Part shown: piece after piece, positions 37,545-49,272 of the stretch
How the letters are laid out: every line of letters starts with the position of its first letter
Position numbering within the stretch: position 1 is the first letter of the stretch
From: Cunninghamella blakesleeana
Lineage: Eukaryota; Mucoromycota; Mucoromycetes; Mucorales; Cunninghamellaceae
Direction: 5' to 3'
DNA length: 64,000 bases
NCBI GenBank assembly: GCA_017871115.1
Contig: JAFCIZ010000001.1
Coordinates: 3,329,501-3,393,500, forward strand
Notes under the pieces: model-generated
Told to the model about the DNA's origin: nothing
The model's database searches: none
Seen by the model: the letters and a program-made list of their open reading frames with translations, nothing else
Made by a program: the position numbers and the translations under genes

Positions 37545-38361
37545 TCAATATTATCACAATCTTATTTCAATATATATTTGCCAATTCATGAGCGAATGTC
37601 AAACTACAAAACACATGATTATCTAGCGCATAATGATTTACTTAAAAAATAAAACCGCGCTACCCAGCTTTTTTTATATGACTGATTTCATTTATTATAT
37701 TTTATTATATTTTATTATATTTTTATAATTCAAGCAATCATACATCAGGTTTTTCTTTTTTTTCTTATTGTGAAATATTACAAAACGTTTTTTTTAAAAA
37801 AAATAATTTGTGATACCTTAAACTTTATATGTAGACTAATAAATGTACTATACGATGAAATCAACCCAAAAAATAATTTAACGTAAGCAAAAAACTATTG
37901 AATTTTAACCAATAGTATTTAAATATATTTTTTTATTTTTAAATATAGTAATCTGATGGTATTTTATGTAGGCTTTAGTAATTTCTAAATTTGTCTTAAT
38001 AAAAAAATAAAATAACACAATTACATCATTGAAAACAAACGCTTTAAAAAAAAAGTAAAAAACTTGATCAGTTAAATAATAAATGTAAGTTTATTAATAG
38101 AATAATAATAATAATAATAACAACAACAATCAATTAGGCGATAAAAAATAAAAATAAATATACAATAAAACAAAAATAAAACGACTCGAACTATAGTTAT
38201 ATATTAAAAAATCTGGGAATGATGGGAAAAAAAAGGATATATTTATATGATAAACATTAAAAAATAAAAAAAGGAAACAAAAAAATAAATATGAAGCGCC
38301 GTCCAAACCTTTTCTTTTTTACACTTTACACTATTCTTCTTTTTTTGTATTTTAAACATTA
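37101..38361. other. Convergent intergenic region
   Basis: About 1.26 kb between the 3' ends of the Nudix and TALE genes. A less AT-rich patch at 37240-37310 and a repeated TTGCTAAG near 37445-37500 are the only visible structure; neither matches an RNA family I know. T-run/A-run switches lie near 37325 and 37795. Confidence 0.5.
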
Positions 38362-39442
38362 TTAAAATATTAGTCTTGATGAATGTTTTATACTGTTATT
38401 ATTATTATTGTTATCAGACTGATTATTATTTGAATTTGTCTTTTTATCTTCTTCTAACATTGTGATTAAAATTCTTCTACGTGCATTGATAAACCAATTA
38501 CTAACTTGATTAAGAGTTAAATGAGTTTGTTGGGCTAAGGCTAATTTTTCTTCATCGGTTGGATAAGGGTGTTGTTTATGATTAGCTAACCATTCGCGTA
38601 ATACACTTGTAACCGCTCTTGGAAGATTTCCTCTTCTTTTTCTATTTGATTTTTTATCAATAGCTGTAGTTGCGGTTGTTGTAGTAGATGATGATGATGA
38701 CAAAGATGATTGTCTTCTTCTTCTTTCATAATGATTATGTAGATATTGGTGATGTTGATGATGTTGATTATCTTCATTTATTATAGTATGTGATTTTGAA
38801 TTAGTTAATAATGGGAGTGATATGGTTGAAGCTGGAATAGGTGAAGATGAGATTTGATTTTGACTTTGTTGATTTGATGTTGATGTTGATGATGATATTG
38901 ATATTTGATTAAAAGATGAATTGATCATCGCTGTATCATCTATTATATAATAGTTGTATTTATATATAAATAGATAAAATAAAAATACAAAAGAATAATA
39001 ATAATAGAAATAAAAATAATTCTGTAAGTTGTACTACCTTATCACACATATCATCTAACTTTTTTTTACTAAATAAAGCCCCTTACCAATTAATCCGTCC
39101 ACCCAATATTTGCCATTGACATCTAACATTTGTTTCGTTTTTAGTTTATGTTTTTCAATAAGTGAAACATATTGAGGATCCTTATATGATATATGAACGT
39201 GTTCTAAATGATGTGTTCCTTCTTTAACATAAACGTGGTCATGGAATAATATTACAGGTGAAAATATATGTATCTATTATAAAAAAGTTAAATACGATTT
39301 AATATGATTAACGCTTTTTTATCGTCACTCTTTTTTTATTTATATATACAAAGGTTTGTATAGTGATATATTAATAATAATGACTTTTTTTATTAAAAAT
39401 TACCTTTTGGTGATATGTATTATCAGTACTGGTTGTAGTCAT
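38362..39442 (-). CDS. TALE-class homeodomain protein
   Basis: Predicted 267 residues; exons in coding order are 39442-39404, 39273-39087 and 38939-38362. The TALE homeodomain is at about 172-237: [20 protein letters not shown], then [33 protein letters not shown]. The three extra residues of the TALE loop (PYP, 200-202) and recognition-helix WFIN.R residues (224-229) are present, so it should bind TGAC/TGTCA-type sites in the nucleus. The upstream exons join in frame and add [11 protein letters not shown] and [12 protein letters not shown], a non-repetitive block suggesting a second conserved region. The middle is Ser/Thr/His-rich. Fungal relatives include Cup9/Tos8-type regulators and mating-type homeodomain proteins; no partner homeodomain gene is adjacent, so I do not call a mating locus. 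Using only the 38928 ATG would lose the N-terminal block. Confidence 0.88.
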
Positions 39443-39932
39443 TTAAAAAGAAAGCTACACGTATTATAATAATATATCTATTTATAAGATGTATGTAGTT
39501 AAGATTATAAAAAAGTTTATATACAACTAAATAATAAAATAGTATATGTAATAGTAACTTGAATAGTTTATATAATATAACAAAAGTGAAAAATAAAAGA
39601 AAGAAAGAGAAAAAATAAAAAAAAAATCTGTGTGAAAAAAGAAAAAATAAATTGAGAAATTGACAGGTAATAGTATATCTTAAAAAGGAAATACATATTT
39701 TTAAACACAGATAATATAAATTTAAAAATCACAAGCAATTCTTTTTATTTTAAAGCGCTATCTTTTTTTTTTTTTTAACTTTCTTTCTCTTTTTATTTTC
39801 TTTTCTGTAATTATTATTTTTTCTTATTCTTGCATAATAATACTTTAATTTGTTAGAAATTATTATTATTATTATTGTTATTGTATTTTTATAAATTGTA
39901 TTTTTATATTTATATATATATTAAAAAAAAGA
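39443..39932. other. Divergent promoter region, TALE gene (-) and PAQR gene (+)
   Basis: About 490 bases of AT-rich sequence serving both starts. A pyrimidine tract at 39760-39810 belongs to the PAQR leader. No gene seen. Confidence 0.6.
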
Positions 39933-40529
39933 ATGAGCCCTGTTCAACGACACAATTTAAGAAGAAGGGATTCCGAACTTGATACCACTTCATTATTAGC
40001 CAAGCCTGTCAAGAAACTCTTACGGTTTGAAGAATTACCACCTTGGTTACAAGACAATCAATTTATTACTGATAGTTACAGAAGACCTAATAATAGTTAT
40101 CGTGAATGCCTGGAATCTGTTTTTTATCTTCATAATGAATTTGGTAGAGTATATTTATACAGATATATATATAAATATAAATAATGAAATTGAGAATAAC
40201 TAATTAGAATGAGCTTACTTATTATATATACATTATATTATATTATACTATATTATATTCGTAGTAAACATATGGTCTCATGCCCTTGGTTTTATTTTAT
40301 TTGTCGTACTCGGTATAAACTTTTTCTTTTTTCAACCGTTTAGCGATAAATTACTATGGTTTGATTACATTTATTTTTATGTATTTATCATTGGTGCCTT
40401 GACTTGCCTTGGATTTAGTAGCTTGTTCCATTGCTTTTCCTGCCATTCAGAGCATGTAGCACTTGCTTGGAATCGATGTGACTATGCTGGGATTATTACT
40501 TTGATTGTGTAAGTTGATCATCATATTTA

Positions 40530-40563
<34 letters not shown>

Positions 40564-41634
40564 CGTATAAGAATAATACTATTTTTTAAAAAAAATATAA
40601 TGTAATTAGTATTTATTTACCTATGTATCCGTATTTTTTTTAGTGGTTCCTTCTTTCCTGTGATTTATTATGGTTTCCACTGTCATAGATTACTTCAAGG
40701 TAAATTGTTATAAATACTAATTAAAGAAATATATATATAGTGTAATTTTTTTCATATTGATTGATTGATTTATTTATTTATTTTGTTTATTTGTTTATTT
40801 ATTTACTATTATAGTGTTTTATTTAGTTGTCATTTCTATCCTTGGCGTGTGCACTGTAAAAAATATACATTTATATTTGTAAAATTAATGCTTATCATGT
40901 GAAGTTTATAACTGACCTTTGATTTTTTTTTAAAAAAAATTAAATTTTATTTTGCTGTCTAGGCCACCGTCGTTTTATTAAAGCACTTCCGTACCCCAGC
41001 TTATCGATGGATGCGTACTTCAATGTTTATTGCACTCGGTGCTTTTGGTGTAGTCCCTGGGTTACATGGTATTTATGTATATGGTGTAAGTAGCTATTAT
41101 TTTTTCTTCTAAAAAATCTGGATGGTTACTCTTTATTTTTTTTAATTGAACATTATATATATATGTATTTTTTTTAGTGGTCACGTTCCTTTGATACGAT
41201 CTCTTTACTTAACATGTTAATAATGGGTGCTAGTTATATTGGTGGTGCTTTGATATATGCTTTCAGGTAAACATATTTATAAATGTATACTTAAAAAAAG
41301 ACTATATTTAAATTAGGTTTATGCATATAAACTAAATTTGTTATTTTTGAATATATTTAATTGGATCAGAGCTCCTGAACGCTACTCTCCTGGTACATTT
41401 AATATTTGGGTAAACATTGTTTTTAATAATAATAATAATAATAACAATTAGAACATATACTTTATATTGACAGTGATATTAATTTTATTATTAATGTATT
41501 TTAAATAGGGTGCCTCTCATCAAATTTTCCATATTTGTGTAGTATTCGCTCTTATAACCCATTATCTTGGCGTTATGAAAGCAATGGCCTATTGGCATAG
41601 TGATTCAAATGAAGTCTGTCAAGAATTTATGTAA
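39933..41634 (+). CDS. PAQR family receptor (Izh / adiponectin-receptor-like)
   Basis: Predicted 309 residues from eight exons: 39933-40143, 40265-40508, 40644-40699, 40815-40855, 40963-41085, 41178-41266, 41370-41409 and 41509-41634. It is a seven-helix membrane protein related to yeast Izh1-4 and animal AdipoR, linked to zinc, sterol and ceramide metabolism. Family motifs are in order: NEFVNIWSHALGFILF (end of exon 1 and helix 1), SSLFHCFSCHSE with its metal-ligand histidine, WNRCDYAGI, GVVPGLHGIYVY, RAPERYSPGTFNIWGASHQI and FHICVVFALITHY. The C-terminal GASHQIFH histidines complete the zinc site that characterises the family. The soluble N-terminus begins MSPVQRHNLRRRDSE. Length and topology are ordinary. 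Activity (ceramidase or receptor) is not settled by sequence. Confidence 0.95.
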
Positions 41635-42000
41635 ATTACTTATAATGAAACTAAAATTATAGATCATCATCATATATATATATAGTGTCTTAATAAATAT
41701 GTTTATTTATTATATTCATTCATTTTTTTATCTATTTTAAATGTATGTGTATGTACTTTATTATTATATTTTTTATTTTTTTAAAAAAATTCTAAATATA
41801 TAATTTTATTTATTATATTTTTTATATTTTTTATATTTATATTTATTTTTTTTATATTTATAAATATACAATGTTCCTATTTCTTTTTTAAAAAATAATC
41901 ATATATATATATATATATATATATATGAATGTATACTAATTAAACTGATATTAATGATATATGTGTTTTATATATATATATATATATAATAGATGTTTTT
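41635..42000. other. Convergent intergenic spacer
   Basis: AT-rich 3' flanks of the PAQR and Pet123-like genes with short AT repeats at about 41900-41925 and 41970-41990. No gene seen. Confidence 0.6.
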
Positions 42001-42777
42001 TTATAATCCCATGACTTCATTTAATAATTGTTTTCTATCATTGATTTCATCAGCTTCAGCCGTAGGTGTAACCATTAATTCATCTAAAGTATACATAGGT
42101 GGGTTATCTTTATGAGCTATTAACATATCAATTCGCTGATCTAAATTATCAAGAGTTACAAAGCTTTCGGTAGCATGATACATTTTCACCAAAAGACGTA
42201 ATCGAGCTTGACGGATTTTTTTTTCATGTTCTAAACGATGTTGTTCACGTTCCTTTTTATGATCTAAATTATATTGTTGGTCTGAAATCAAGGCATCAGC
42301 AGTATCAGTAGACTTATTGCCTAATAAAGCATCCACAACTTCCTTTTCATGATTTAAATGAGCTTGTTTTTCTTTTTCCAAGTCTTGCTTTAATTGCTGA
42401 ATGCGTTGCTCATTTTCCATTCTTTTTGTAGCGGCTGCTGCATCCCTTTGACCTTGTAATTGTAATAATTCTTGTGCATATTTATGGCGGGTTTGGCGTA
42501 ACTGTTCACGATATTGCTGCTTAGGACTTTTTAATTCAGTAACTTGTACACTAGGTTTGGCAGGATTACCAAGGTGAGAAGGTAATGAAGTGGCAATGTG
42601 TCGTCGTTTATGTACTTGCTTGATGGTTTCTCGACTTCCTTTTGGTGGTGCAAATCCTTCTCCGTATGTTTGTTCTTTTTGTAATTGTATTGTACTAGTA
42701 GAAAAACAACGGTAATGCTGTTTTTGTTGTAAATTATTACGACACGTTAAGAAAAATCTTTTTGTTATTTGTGACAT
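42001..42777 (-). CDS. PET123: Mitochondrial small-subunit ribosomal protein, Pet123-like (mS26)
   Basis: A single-exon gene for 258 residues. The N-terminus is basic and hydroxylated (MSQITKRFFLTCRNNLQQKQ, then a CFSTSTI stretch), a mitochondrial presequence. The middle is a long, highly charged helix rich in Arg, Gln, Glu and Lys (about 85-190). The C-terminus has RLLVKMYHATESFVTLDNLD, which resembles the LLNLYHVANEFIVTESQL block of yeast Pet123 and supports assignment to mS26 of the mitoribosome. Expected location is the mitochondrial matrix. The match is by motif and architecture, and helical proteins can mislead, so confidence is moderate. Pet123 of yeast is 318 residues; this is shorter. 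Confidence 0.75.
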   Translation of the reverse strand: MSQITKRFFLTCRNNLQQKQHYRCFSTSTIQLQKEQTYGEGFAPPKGSRETIKQVHKRRHIATSLPSHLGNPAKPSVQVTELKSPKQQYREQLRQTRHKYAQELLQLQGQRDAAAATKRMENEQRIQQLKQDLEKEKQAHLNHEKEVVDALLGNKSTDTADALISDQQYNLDHKKEREQHRLEHEKKIRQARLRLLVKMYHATESFVTLDNLDQRIDMLIAHKDNPPMYTLDELMVTPTAEADEINDRKQLLNEVMGL

Positions 42778-43393
42778 TCTTCTTTTATTGATTATTATTA
42801 TTGTTCAATATTAATAACAATAGTATTTTACAATAAAGCAAATTATAAATAGAATTTATGTGTATTTTTATTTTATTTTTTTAGAAAAGGTGAAAAAAAA
42901 TAGTGCCTGTCAAAGAAATAGAATATATAGAAAATATTTTGTTTTTCGAATTTAAAATTCAGCTTTTTTCATTGACTGCTTTTCATTATAAATTAAGTTT
43001 AGATTATACATTGACCTATAGAGAAGCACACAAGTATATCTACTGCATTGATATAATAAAAAAATATACATATAATATATATAAAAGTAATTATAATAAT
43101 AATTACATGTACATAATAAATATTTTATTGGTAAATAATAACGATAATCAATGATATTATAATTATAGTAAAAAAAGAAAAAAGATTTGGCTTCTAAAAA
43201 GAGTAAAAATGAGGTACCATACTTAAAACTATCATCCGATATTTTTATCCATTGAGCAATATCTGCGTTGTCTTCCGTAAATTTTTCTTTTCTTTTTAGT
43301 ATATAAATGTATATATATATATATATATTCTTCTTTTCCCTCTTCTTTTTTCTTTTCATTTTTTAAAAAAATAATCCTTTCTTAAAAAAAATC
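42778..43393. other. Divergent intergenic region, Pet123-like (-) and ERG25 (+)
   Basis: About 0.6 kb, AT-rich. A less AT-rich patch at about 43200-43285 upstream of the ERG25 leader may be promoter. No gene seen. Confidence 0.6.
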
Positions 43394-44490
43394 ATGGAGT
43401 ATATTGATGCTGTTACAAAATGGCTGGAAGTTCATTGGGAGGCAATGTATGTAGGACGTAATCCATTATTGGTGACAGGTATATTTGCTTTTACGATGCA
43501 CGAATTGGTTTATTTTGGGAGATTTGTGCCTTTTTTAATATGTGATTTTATTCCATATTTTCAAAAATATAAGTTGCAGCCTGTAAGTAAAATAAAGAAT
43601 ATGGTGATGGTGATGATTACATGTTTATACATGGGATGATAGTAATTAAATTTATACATAATAATGATGATGTTAATATCGATACTAAAGTTATATGTAT
43701 ATGTCTATATAGAAACATCAAAATACTTCAGAAGATTATTGGAAGTGTACTAAACATGTATTATATCAACATGTATTATACGAAGGGCCATTGATTTTTC
43801 TTTTTCACCCAATGGCAAGTATACTTGGAATGAATATTTCTGCACCTTTTCCTGAATGGTAAATAAAGATAAAAGCTAGATAATGAAAATAAATATAATA
43901 AGATAAGCTGAATAAATTAATTTCATGATTACTGTTATTGTTATTATTTTTAAAAAAATGATAGGAAATATATCTTACCTCAAATAGCTATATTTTTTTT
44001 CATTGAAGATGCATATCATTATGCTGTTCATAGATTGATGCACTATCCTCCACTTTATAAAAAAATCCATAAGGTTCATCATGAATACGCTGCACCTATT
44101 GGTCTTGCTGCTGAATATGCCCATCCATTAGAAACATCTATCTTAGGTTTAGGTACAATTGCTGGCCCATTGTTTTACCATGCTATTACTTTTTATTATT
44201 TAAAAACGTCTGCTGGCTGGCATCTTCATTTATTCACTATGTTGGTATGGATAGTTTTACGTTTAATGCAAGCTGTTGATGCTCATTCAGGTTATGATTT
44301 TCCTTGGTCACTTCATCATTTCATTCCTTTTTGGGCTGGTGCTGATCATCATGATTATCATCATCAGGCCTTTGTGGGCAACTATGCTTCTTCTTTTAGA
44401 TGGTGGGATTATATCTTTGGTACAGATAAAAAATTCAGAGCCTATAGAAAGCGTCAAGCTTTAGAAAAAGCTCAAAAGAAAATCTCATAA
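43394..44490 (+). CDS. ERG25: C-4 methylsterol oxidase, Erg25
   Basis: Predicted 286 residues from exons 43394-43582, 43713-43858 and 43965-44490. It is an ER membrane di-iron enzyme that oxidises the 4-methyl groups of sterols, with Erg26 and Erg27, in ergosterol synthesis. The three histidine boxes of the fatty-acid hydroxylase superfamily are intact: HRLMH (134-138), HKVHH (147-151) and HHDYHH (240-245). Hydrophobic segments flank them. Family blocks include [19 protein letters not shown]-like [40 protein letters not shown] and [12 protein letters not shown]. It ends in a lysine-rich tail (EKAQKKIS), possibly an ER-retention signal as in other Erg25 proteins. Length is close to yeast Erg25 (309). 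Iron and sterol supply usually regulate it, but no site is visible here. Confidence 0.96.
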
Positions 44491-44837
44491 ATCGATTCCC
44501 TATAATAATAGTTTATATTAATATCTTTTCTAACTTTTTTTATATAATTTATATTTATATTATTATTTTATTATTGTTACCTTTTAACTAATGCAATTGC
44601 TTTTATTTATTTTGATTCCGTATATATTAATTTATCTTTCCTTTTTCCTCTACACTTTTTTTTAGAATTTAAACTTCGTACTATTTTATTTTTTAATATT
44701 TATTCGACATTATATAATCATCTATTAACACAGCCAATGGTATTGGAATAAAGTCATTTGTTGCTATTTATAATAATAGATGGTGGTATTTATTTATCTA
44801 AATGATGATGTTTATTTTATATATATATATATATACG
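44491..44837. other. Convergent intergenic spacer
   Basis: AT-rich 3' flanks of ERG25 and the DUF2358-like gene. No gene seen. Confidence 0.6.
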
Positions 44838-46007
44838 TTAACAGCCTAATCCTGGGCGTAATTCAGGTTCACTTCTACGTTTCAATGATTCTAAAAATGA
44901 TCTTAATTTACTTCCATATGTATGCATTAATAAAATTCTTCGGCTAGGTGACGGTTGAATTCCTAATGGATAAAAATAAAAAAGTGGTTATATAAATAAT
45001 ATTAATTAAAAACTAAACAAAATTAATACATATTTATTCATTTAGTCTCTTACGTTGAATTTTGTGCTCACTAATATAACCTTGATTATCAAATGTATAT
45101 ATAAAAACGCCCTCCACTTCCCGTAACTGCTGTTGTTCCTGCTGGTCTGAAAAAAATAATCTTGGTCTTGCTTGCAATATCCATCGAATTTCTAATGATC
45201 TAACAGTAGTAGACTGATCATTATTATTATTAATACTATTTAATGATGATGATAATAAGGATGAATTGTTTCCATATCTTAACTGATTTATTATATTATT
45301 ACTAGTTGGTTGAACAATAGATGCAAGTTGCCGAGATTGTTGATACGTATTATGTAATTTATTTTCGCTGATACTACTTGTAAATGATGATGATGAAGTA
45401 TCTAATAAAAATGATTTTTTTGAATGAAAAGAATAATGTAAAAATGAAGATGAAGGTGGGTCTATGTGAGTTGAAGAAAAATGAGTAGTTGATGTATCAT
45501 CATTATTTGGTTTATCAGGTAAAACACGCATTTTTATTATTTCCAAATCAGCTTTATCAAAATAGCAACCCATACTCCACCTGAGCATTTCAGCTGCTCC
45601 AAGGTAAGCTGTTTTTCCTTTAATCGATAATCGAGTATAATGAGGGTCAGAAAGTACGACATGTTGTGAATAAATATCTTGAGACTTTAATCCATTATAA
45701 AAAAATAAAGGTAATTCATCTTGAAGAACAGTGATGGCTAAAAAAAAATATAAGAAATAATAATAAATTAACTAGCTTAGTTTTACGGGGAAAATAATAA
45801 ATTTTTATTTTTTGAGTAGTATTAATAAGTAAATTTACCATAACCAACTCGAAGTTCGTATTCATCAGGGCGTATGTTGTCTTTTGAATCACTTGAAAAC
45901 TGTTTTGCTGATAACAAAAAGCGTGTTGTATTCTTTTTATAAAAGAATGATTTTATTATATTGTGATGATTTATAGAGTGTAAATATCGAGTAGAATATA
46001 ATATCAT
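44838..46007 (-). CDS. DUF2358 / NTF2-like mitochondrial protein, function unknown
   Basis: Predicted 325 residues; exons in coding order are 46007-45839, 45737-45054 and 44962-44838. The N-terminus is basic, hydroxylated and free of acids for about 40 residues, suggesting import into mitochondria. From 57 the pattern AITVLQDELPLFFYNGLKSQ, IYSQHVVLSDPHYTR and GAAEMLRWSMGCYF, then EIRWILQARP, EGVFIYTFDNQGYISEHKIQ resembles the DUF2358 family (human C6orf136, plant relatives): a cone-shaped NTF2-like fold with a substrate pocket. A Ser/Asn-rich insertion (about 129-230) splits the domain. The end is basic and Pro-rich (KRRSEPELRPGLGC). No catalytic residues can be named. The family call is from remembered pattern only, so moderate confidence. 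Confidence 0.65.
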
Positions 46008-46542
46008 TATGTTATGATGTACATGAATAAAATATTTAAAAAAAATAAAAAGAAAAAAATAAATAAATAAATAGTGAGCAGAAAAAATTTAAAAATGCAA
46101 AAAAAATAAAATATGTATATTTCAAACTCAGCACCACCTGGGCAATATTTATATATTTTCATTATACTTTACAACCATCTTTTATCTTTCTTTTTATTTT
46201 ACAGTTATTTTTTTTAATGCAAACACCAATATATTTAAATTAAATTAGATAAAATTATATGCTATATAGAAGTATTATGTTTATATTTAAAAAGGCAAAT
46301 AATATTTAATACGATTATTAAGCATTGAATCATTTAAAAACCAACTGTATGCTAATGTGGATATATATTTTTTTGTGCTAGAGTGACAACTTTGACAATT
46401 TGATGGTCCATACTGGAGGCAAAAAAATATAATGATGACCAATGATATATTTTATTAATTTTAATTTATACAAATGTTATTATATATCTATATTTTGGGA
46501 TGATATGTTGAGGTTAAGTTAACAATAGAGCGATAGAACTGA
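46008..46542. other. Intergenic spacer between tandem minus-strand genes
   Basis: About 0.53 kb, AT-rich: 3' flank of the eIF2B-beta gene and promoter of the DUF2358-like gene. No gene seen. Confidence 0.6.
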
Positions 46543-48393
46543 TTATAAAGTAGTATCTTCAGGGTCATAATTATCGTTAATCAATCTATTTAAATAAATA
46601 GTAAATAAAATAATAAAATAATATTAATATAATAATTCTTTTCTAAATATATTATGATTTTTAATTTTAATTTATACCTATAAACATAAGTTGGTGGTGC
46701 AGATCCTCTGTATAATCGAAAAAATAAAAAAATATAGCAATGAATTGATCATTCTTTCCTCTAGCATTTTTTTTTAATAATACTGTATAAACTTACAAAT
46801 TATGTACAAATAAATTTACTAATTCAGGTGAAACATAATCATAGTATGGATTTGAAAGACTGATCTTATCAATAATAGCACCTTCTTGGAAATTCATAAT
46901 ACTATTTGGTGCAACTGTAATATTAAAAGCATCCACGTCATAAGCAAATAATGGTGATAATTTATATAATGCAGTACATACGAGTACTGGTGTAGAGTGA
47001 TGTTTGGCTGCGGCTGCAATTAAGTGTGATCCAGTAACAGCAACTAATCCTCCATTTGCAAGTACTTCAAAGATAAAAAAAATATCATAAAAATGAGTCA
47101 TTTTATATCATTCTTTGTTTCCCTATTTTTTTTTTTTTTTGAGAAAAAATAATAATTTAATATAACACTTACCAGCATGAGCACCTATAACAACTTTATT
47201 AACGCGTGGCATAGCAGCAAAAATAGCAGAATCTACCATTACAGTCGTATCAATTCCAGCGGCAGATAATGCGGCAGCCATATCATGGCCTTGGTAACTA
47301 TAAAATAATAATGTTTGGATTAATATATTTATGCATTTACGTTTTTATGTATTTTTTTAACAAAATAATATAAAATAATAATAAAATTTACGTAGGAGAA
47401 GTTTCGGCTACAATAACTTGAAATTTACGTGTTTTAGCGGCGCGAACCAAGAATTCTTGTACTGTTCTAGATTTTCCAATCGTCATAATCACTTCACTAT
47501 AAATACCATTAAAAAAATCAATATCAAAAATCAAAATGTTTATATATACCATGATCATTTTCTTTTTTAATTTTTATATATGTTTCTTTCATCTTACTTT
47601 GCATGAATATAATCTATAGCTTGATCAGATATTCCTTTATAAACACTTTCCAAATCAGCAATAATTTCTTCATTGATTTCTTGAATGATTAAAGGTTTCA
47701 ATTTATATATACTTTTTTGTTCCACTTCATTTCCAAATTCACGTATTTTTGATGCATCAGATAATAAATGAAACATAGATGATTGTATAGAAAGTGTTGA
47801 TCGATCATTGCCTACAACAGATCCTACGTTACTACTTGCATTGGATGATTGAACTGTGTTGTTGTTATTTAAATGTGATCTTTGAATGTTTAGTTTATTA
47901 TCTTCTCCTTCATCATCTTCATCATCTTCATCTTGTTCAAAACCATCATCATCTCCGAAATCCTCTTCAAAGTCTTCTTCAAAATCTTCGCCACCTTCTT
48001 CACCTGTATTTGTTTTCAATTCCCCTCTTGCCACTTCACGAATCACTTTCAAAACACGGCGAACAATATTCCCTACTGCTAATTCTTTTGGTTGCGCTGC
48101 TGCTAATCTTCCTCCTAATTCCGTAATCGTATCTATTAATGTATCTACATCCCGCCAACGTGTTGTTGATACTGCTTGACGAAGTATCACCGCCGTTTCT
48201 TTGGCTACTTCATAAGATCCAATAACTTGTCTATTTATAACAATGTTAATAATAAATAAAAATGATAGAAGATATAAGCATAAAGTGTGTTTATTTATGC
48301 ATTAAAAATATATATATTTATGAATATAAATTACCTTCTTTTAAGTCTTGATATAAAGTTTTCAACAGAGTGTTCTAATTGTTGATTTAACAT
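46543..48393 (-). CDS. GCD7: Translation initiation factor eIF2B subunit beta
   Basis: Predicted 420 residues; exons in coding order are 48393-48335, 48230-47598, 47496-47392, 47297-47173, 47064-46797, 46707-46678 and 46585-46543. It is a regulatory subunit of the eIF2B exchange factor that recycles eIF2-GDP and senses eIF2-alpha phosphorylation. The N-terminal helical half ([40 protein letters not shown]) is followed by the Rossmann-like half: [54 protein letters not shown] and [17 protein letters not shown], with [12 protein letters not shown] near the end. An acidic insertion (about 96-130: [20 protein letters not shown]) sits between the halves, and an Asn/Ser-rich linker follows. Yeast Gcd7 has a comparable though shorter charged region. 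Shares a 172-base promoter region with RPB12. Confidence 0.96.
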
Positions 48394-48565
48394 TATTAAA
48401 AGTTGTAAAAAAAAGAAAGAAAAAGTTAAAAAAAAAAGAGTGACTCTTTATGATATAGATAAAAAAAAGCTCCGCCATTTTTTTAACACTCGAAGAAATT
48501 TTTTTTCACTTGCTTTTTTTCTTTTTTTTAAAAAAAACTTTTGTAAATATATTAATATAATAAAT
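48394..48565. promoter_or_regulatory. Short bidirectional promoter, eIF2B-beta (-) and RPB12 (+)
   Basis: Only 172 bases separate the two divergent start codons. It contains poly(A)/poly(T) tracts (T-run/A-run switch at about 48521-48537), which exclude nucleosomes, and no obvious TATA box. Both products serve basal gene expression. Confidence 0.55.
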
Positions 48566-48946
48566 ATGGATAGTTATCAAGGCGTTCCTATTCGTCAACC
48601 AGTTGTTGCCATGGCTTACATTTGTGCTGGTAAAATAAATAGAATTATGACAATAATGAAATATAATAATAATAATTATAATCGATTTACTTTAAACAAA
48701 ATATAATAATAATAATAATATATTGTATATTTTTATTAGATTGTGGTGCTGAAAATCAGCTTAAGCCTAGAGAACCTATTCGTTGTCAAGATTGTGGGCA
48801 CAGAATTATGTATAAAAAGCGTACCAAGAGAAGTAAGCTATATATATATATATATATAAATGTATGCATATGTGTGTATTTAAAGATCTATACTTACAAA
48901 TATATTCTCTTTTTCTTTTTTAGTGGTACAATTTGAAGCTCGATAA
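48566..48946 (+). CDS. RPB12: RNA polymerase I/II/III common subunit Rpb12 (ABC10-alpha)
   Basis: Predicted 59 residues (human 58, yeast 70) from exons 48566-48629, 48740-48832 and 48924-48946. It is a zinc-binding subunit shared by the three nuclear polymerases, bridging the second-largest subunit and the AC40/Rpb3 assembly. The single zinc ribbon has Cys20/Cys23 (CADC) and Cys37/Cys40 (CQDC). The conserved basic C-terminus ([17 protein letters not shown]) is complete and ends at the usual Arg. The last exon codes only seven residues, so it would be missed without the splice evidence; the MVQFEAR ending confirms it. Confidence 0.97.
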
Positions 48947-49272
48947 ACAACAATATATCATATCATAGCATTAGAAAACTAATGGGAATAAACATATTTA
49001 ACTGTAAAGATCAATTGCATTTTGGAAATAATATAATAATAAACTTTAATACATAAACTGTAGCATGAGAACTGGATATGGGTAGTTATGTGATTTTTTT
49101 ATGGCTATTATATTAATAAGATAATTGAAAGAATGATTTAATAATAAAAAATAAAAGTTAGAAGATTCTATATTATAAAATAAAAAGAACTAGGGAAAGT
49201 TATAATAAAAAACAAGAGTAATATATATAGAGTATGTACTGCATATCGCAATTATTGTTTTAAACATAGTAT
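48947..49272. other. Convergent intergenic spacer
   Basis: AT-rich 3' flanks of RPB12 and the Ufo1-like gene. No gene seen. Confidence 0.6.

Noticed and set aside
38362..41634. Mating-type-like locus (TALE gene next to a receptor gene)
   Set aside because: The PAQR protein is not a pheromone receptor, and there is no HMG or second homeodomain gene; the adjacency looks incidental.
47794..48179. Plus-strand frames over the eIF2B-beta gene (Leu/His- and Ser-rich)
   Set aside because: They are the antisense of the acidic repeat and linker, with no independent homology.
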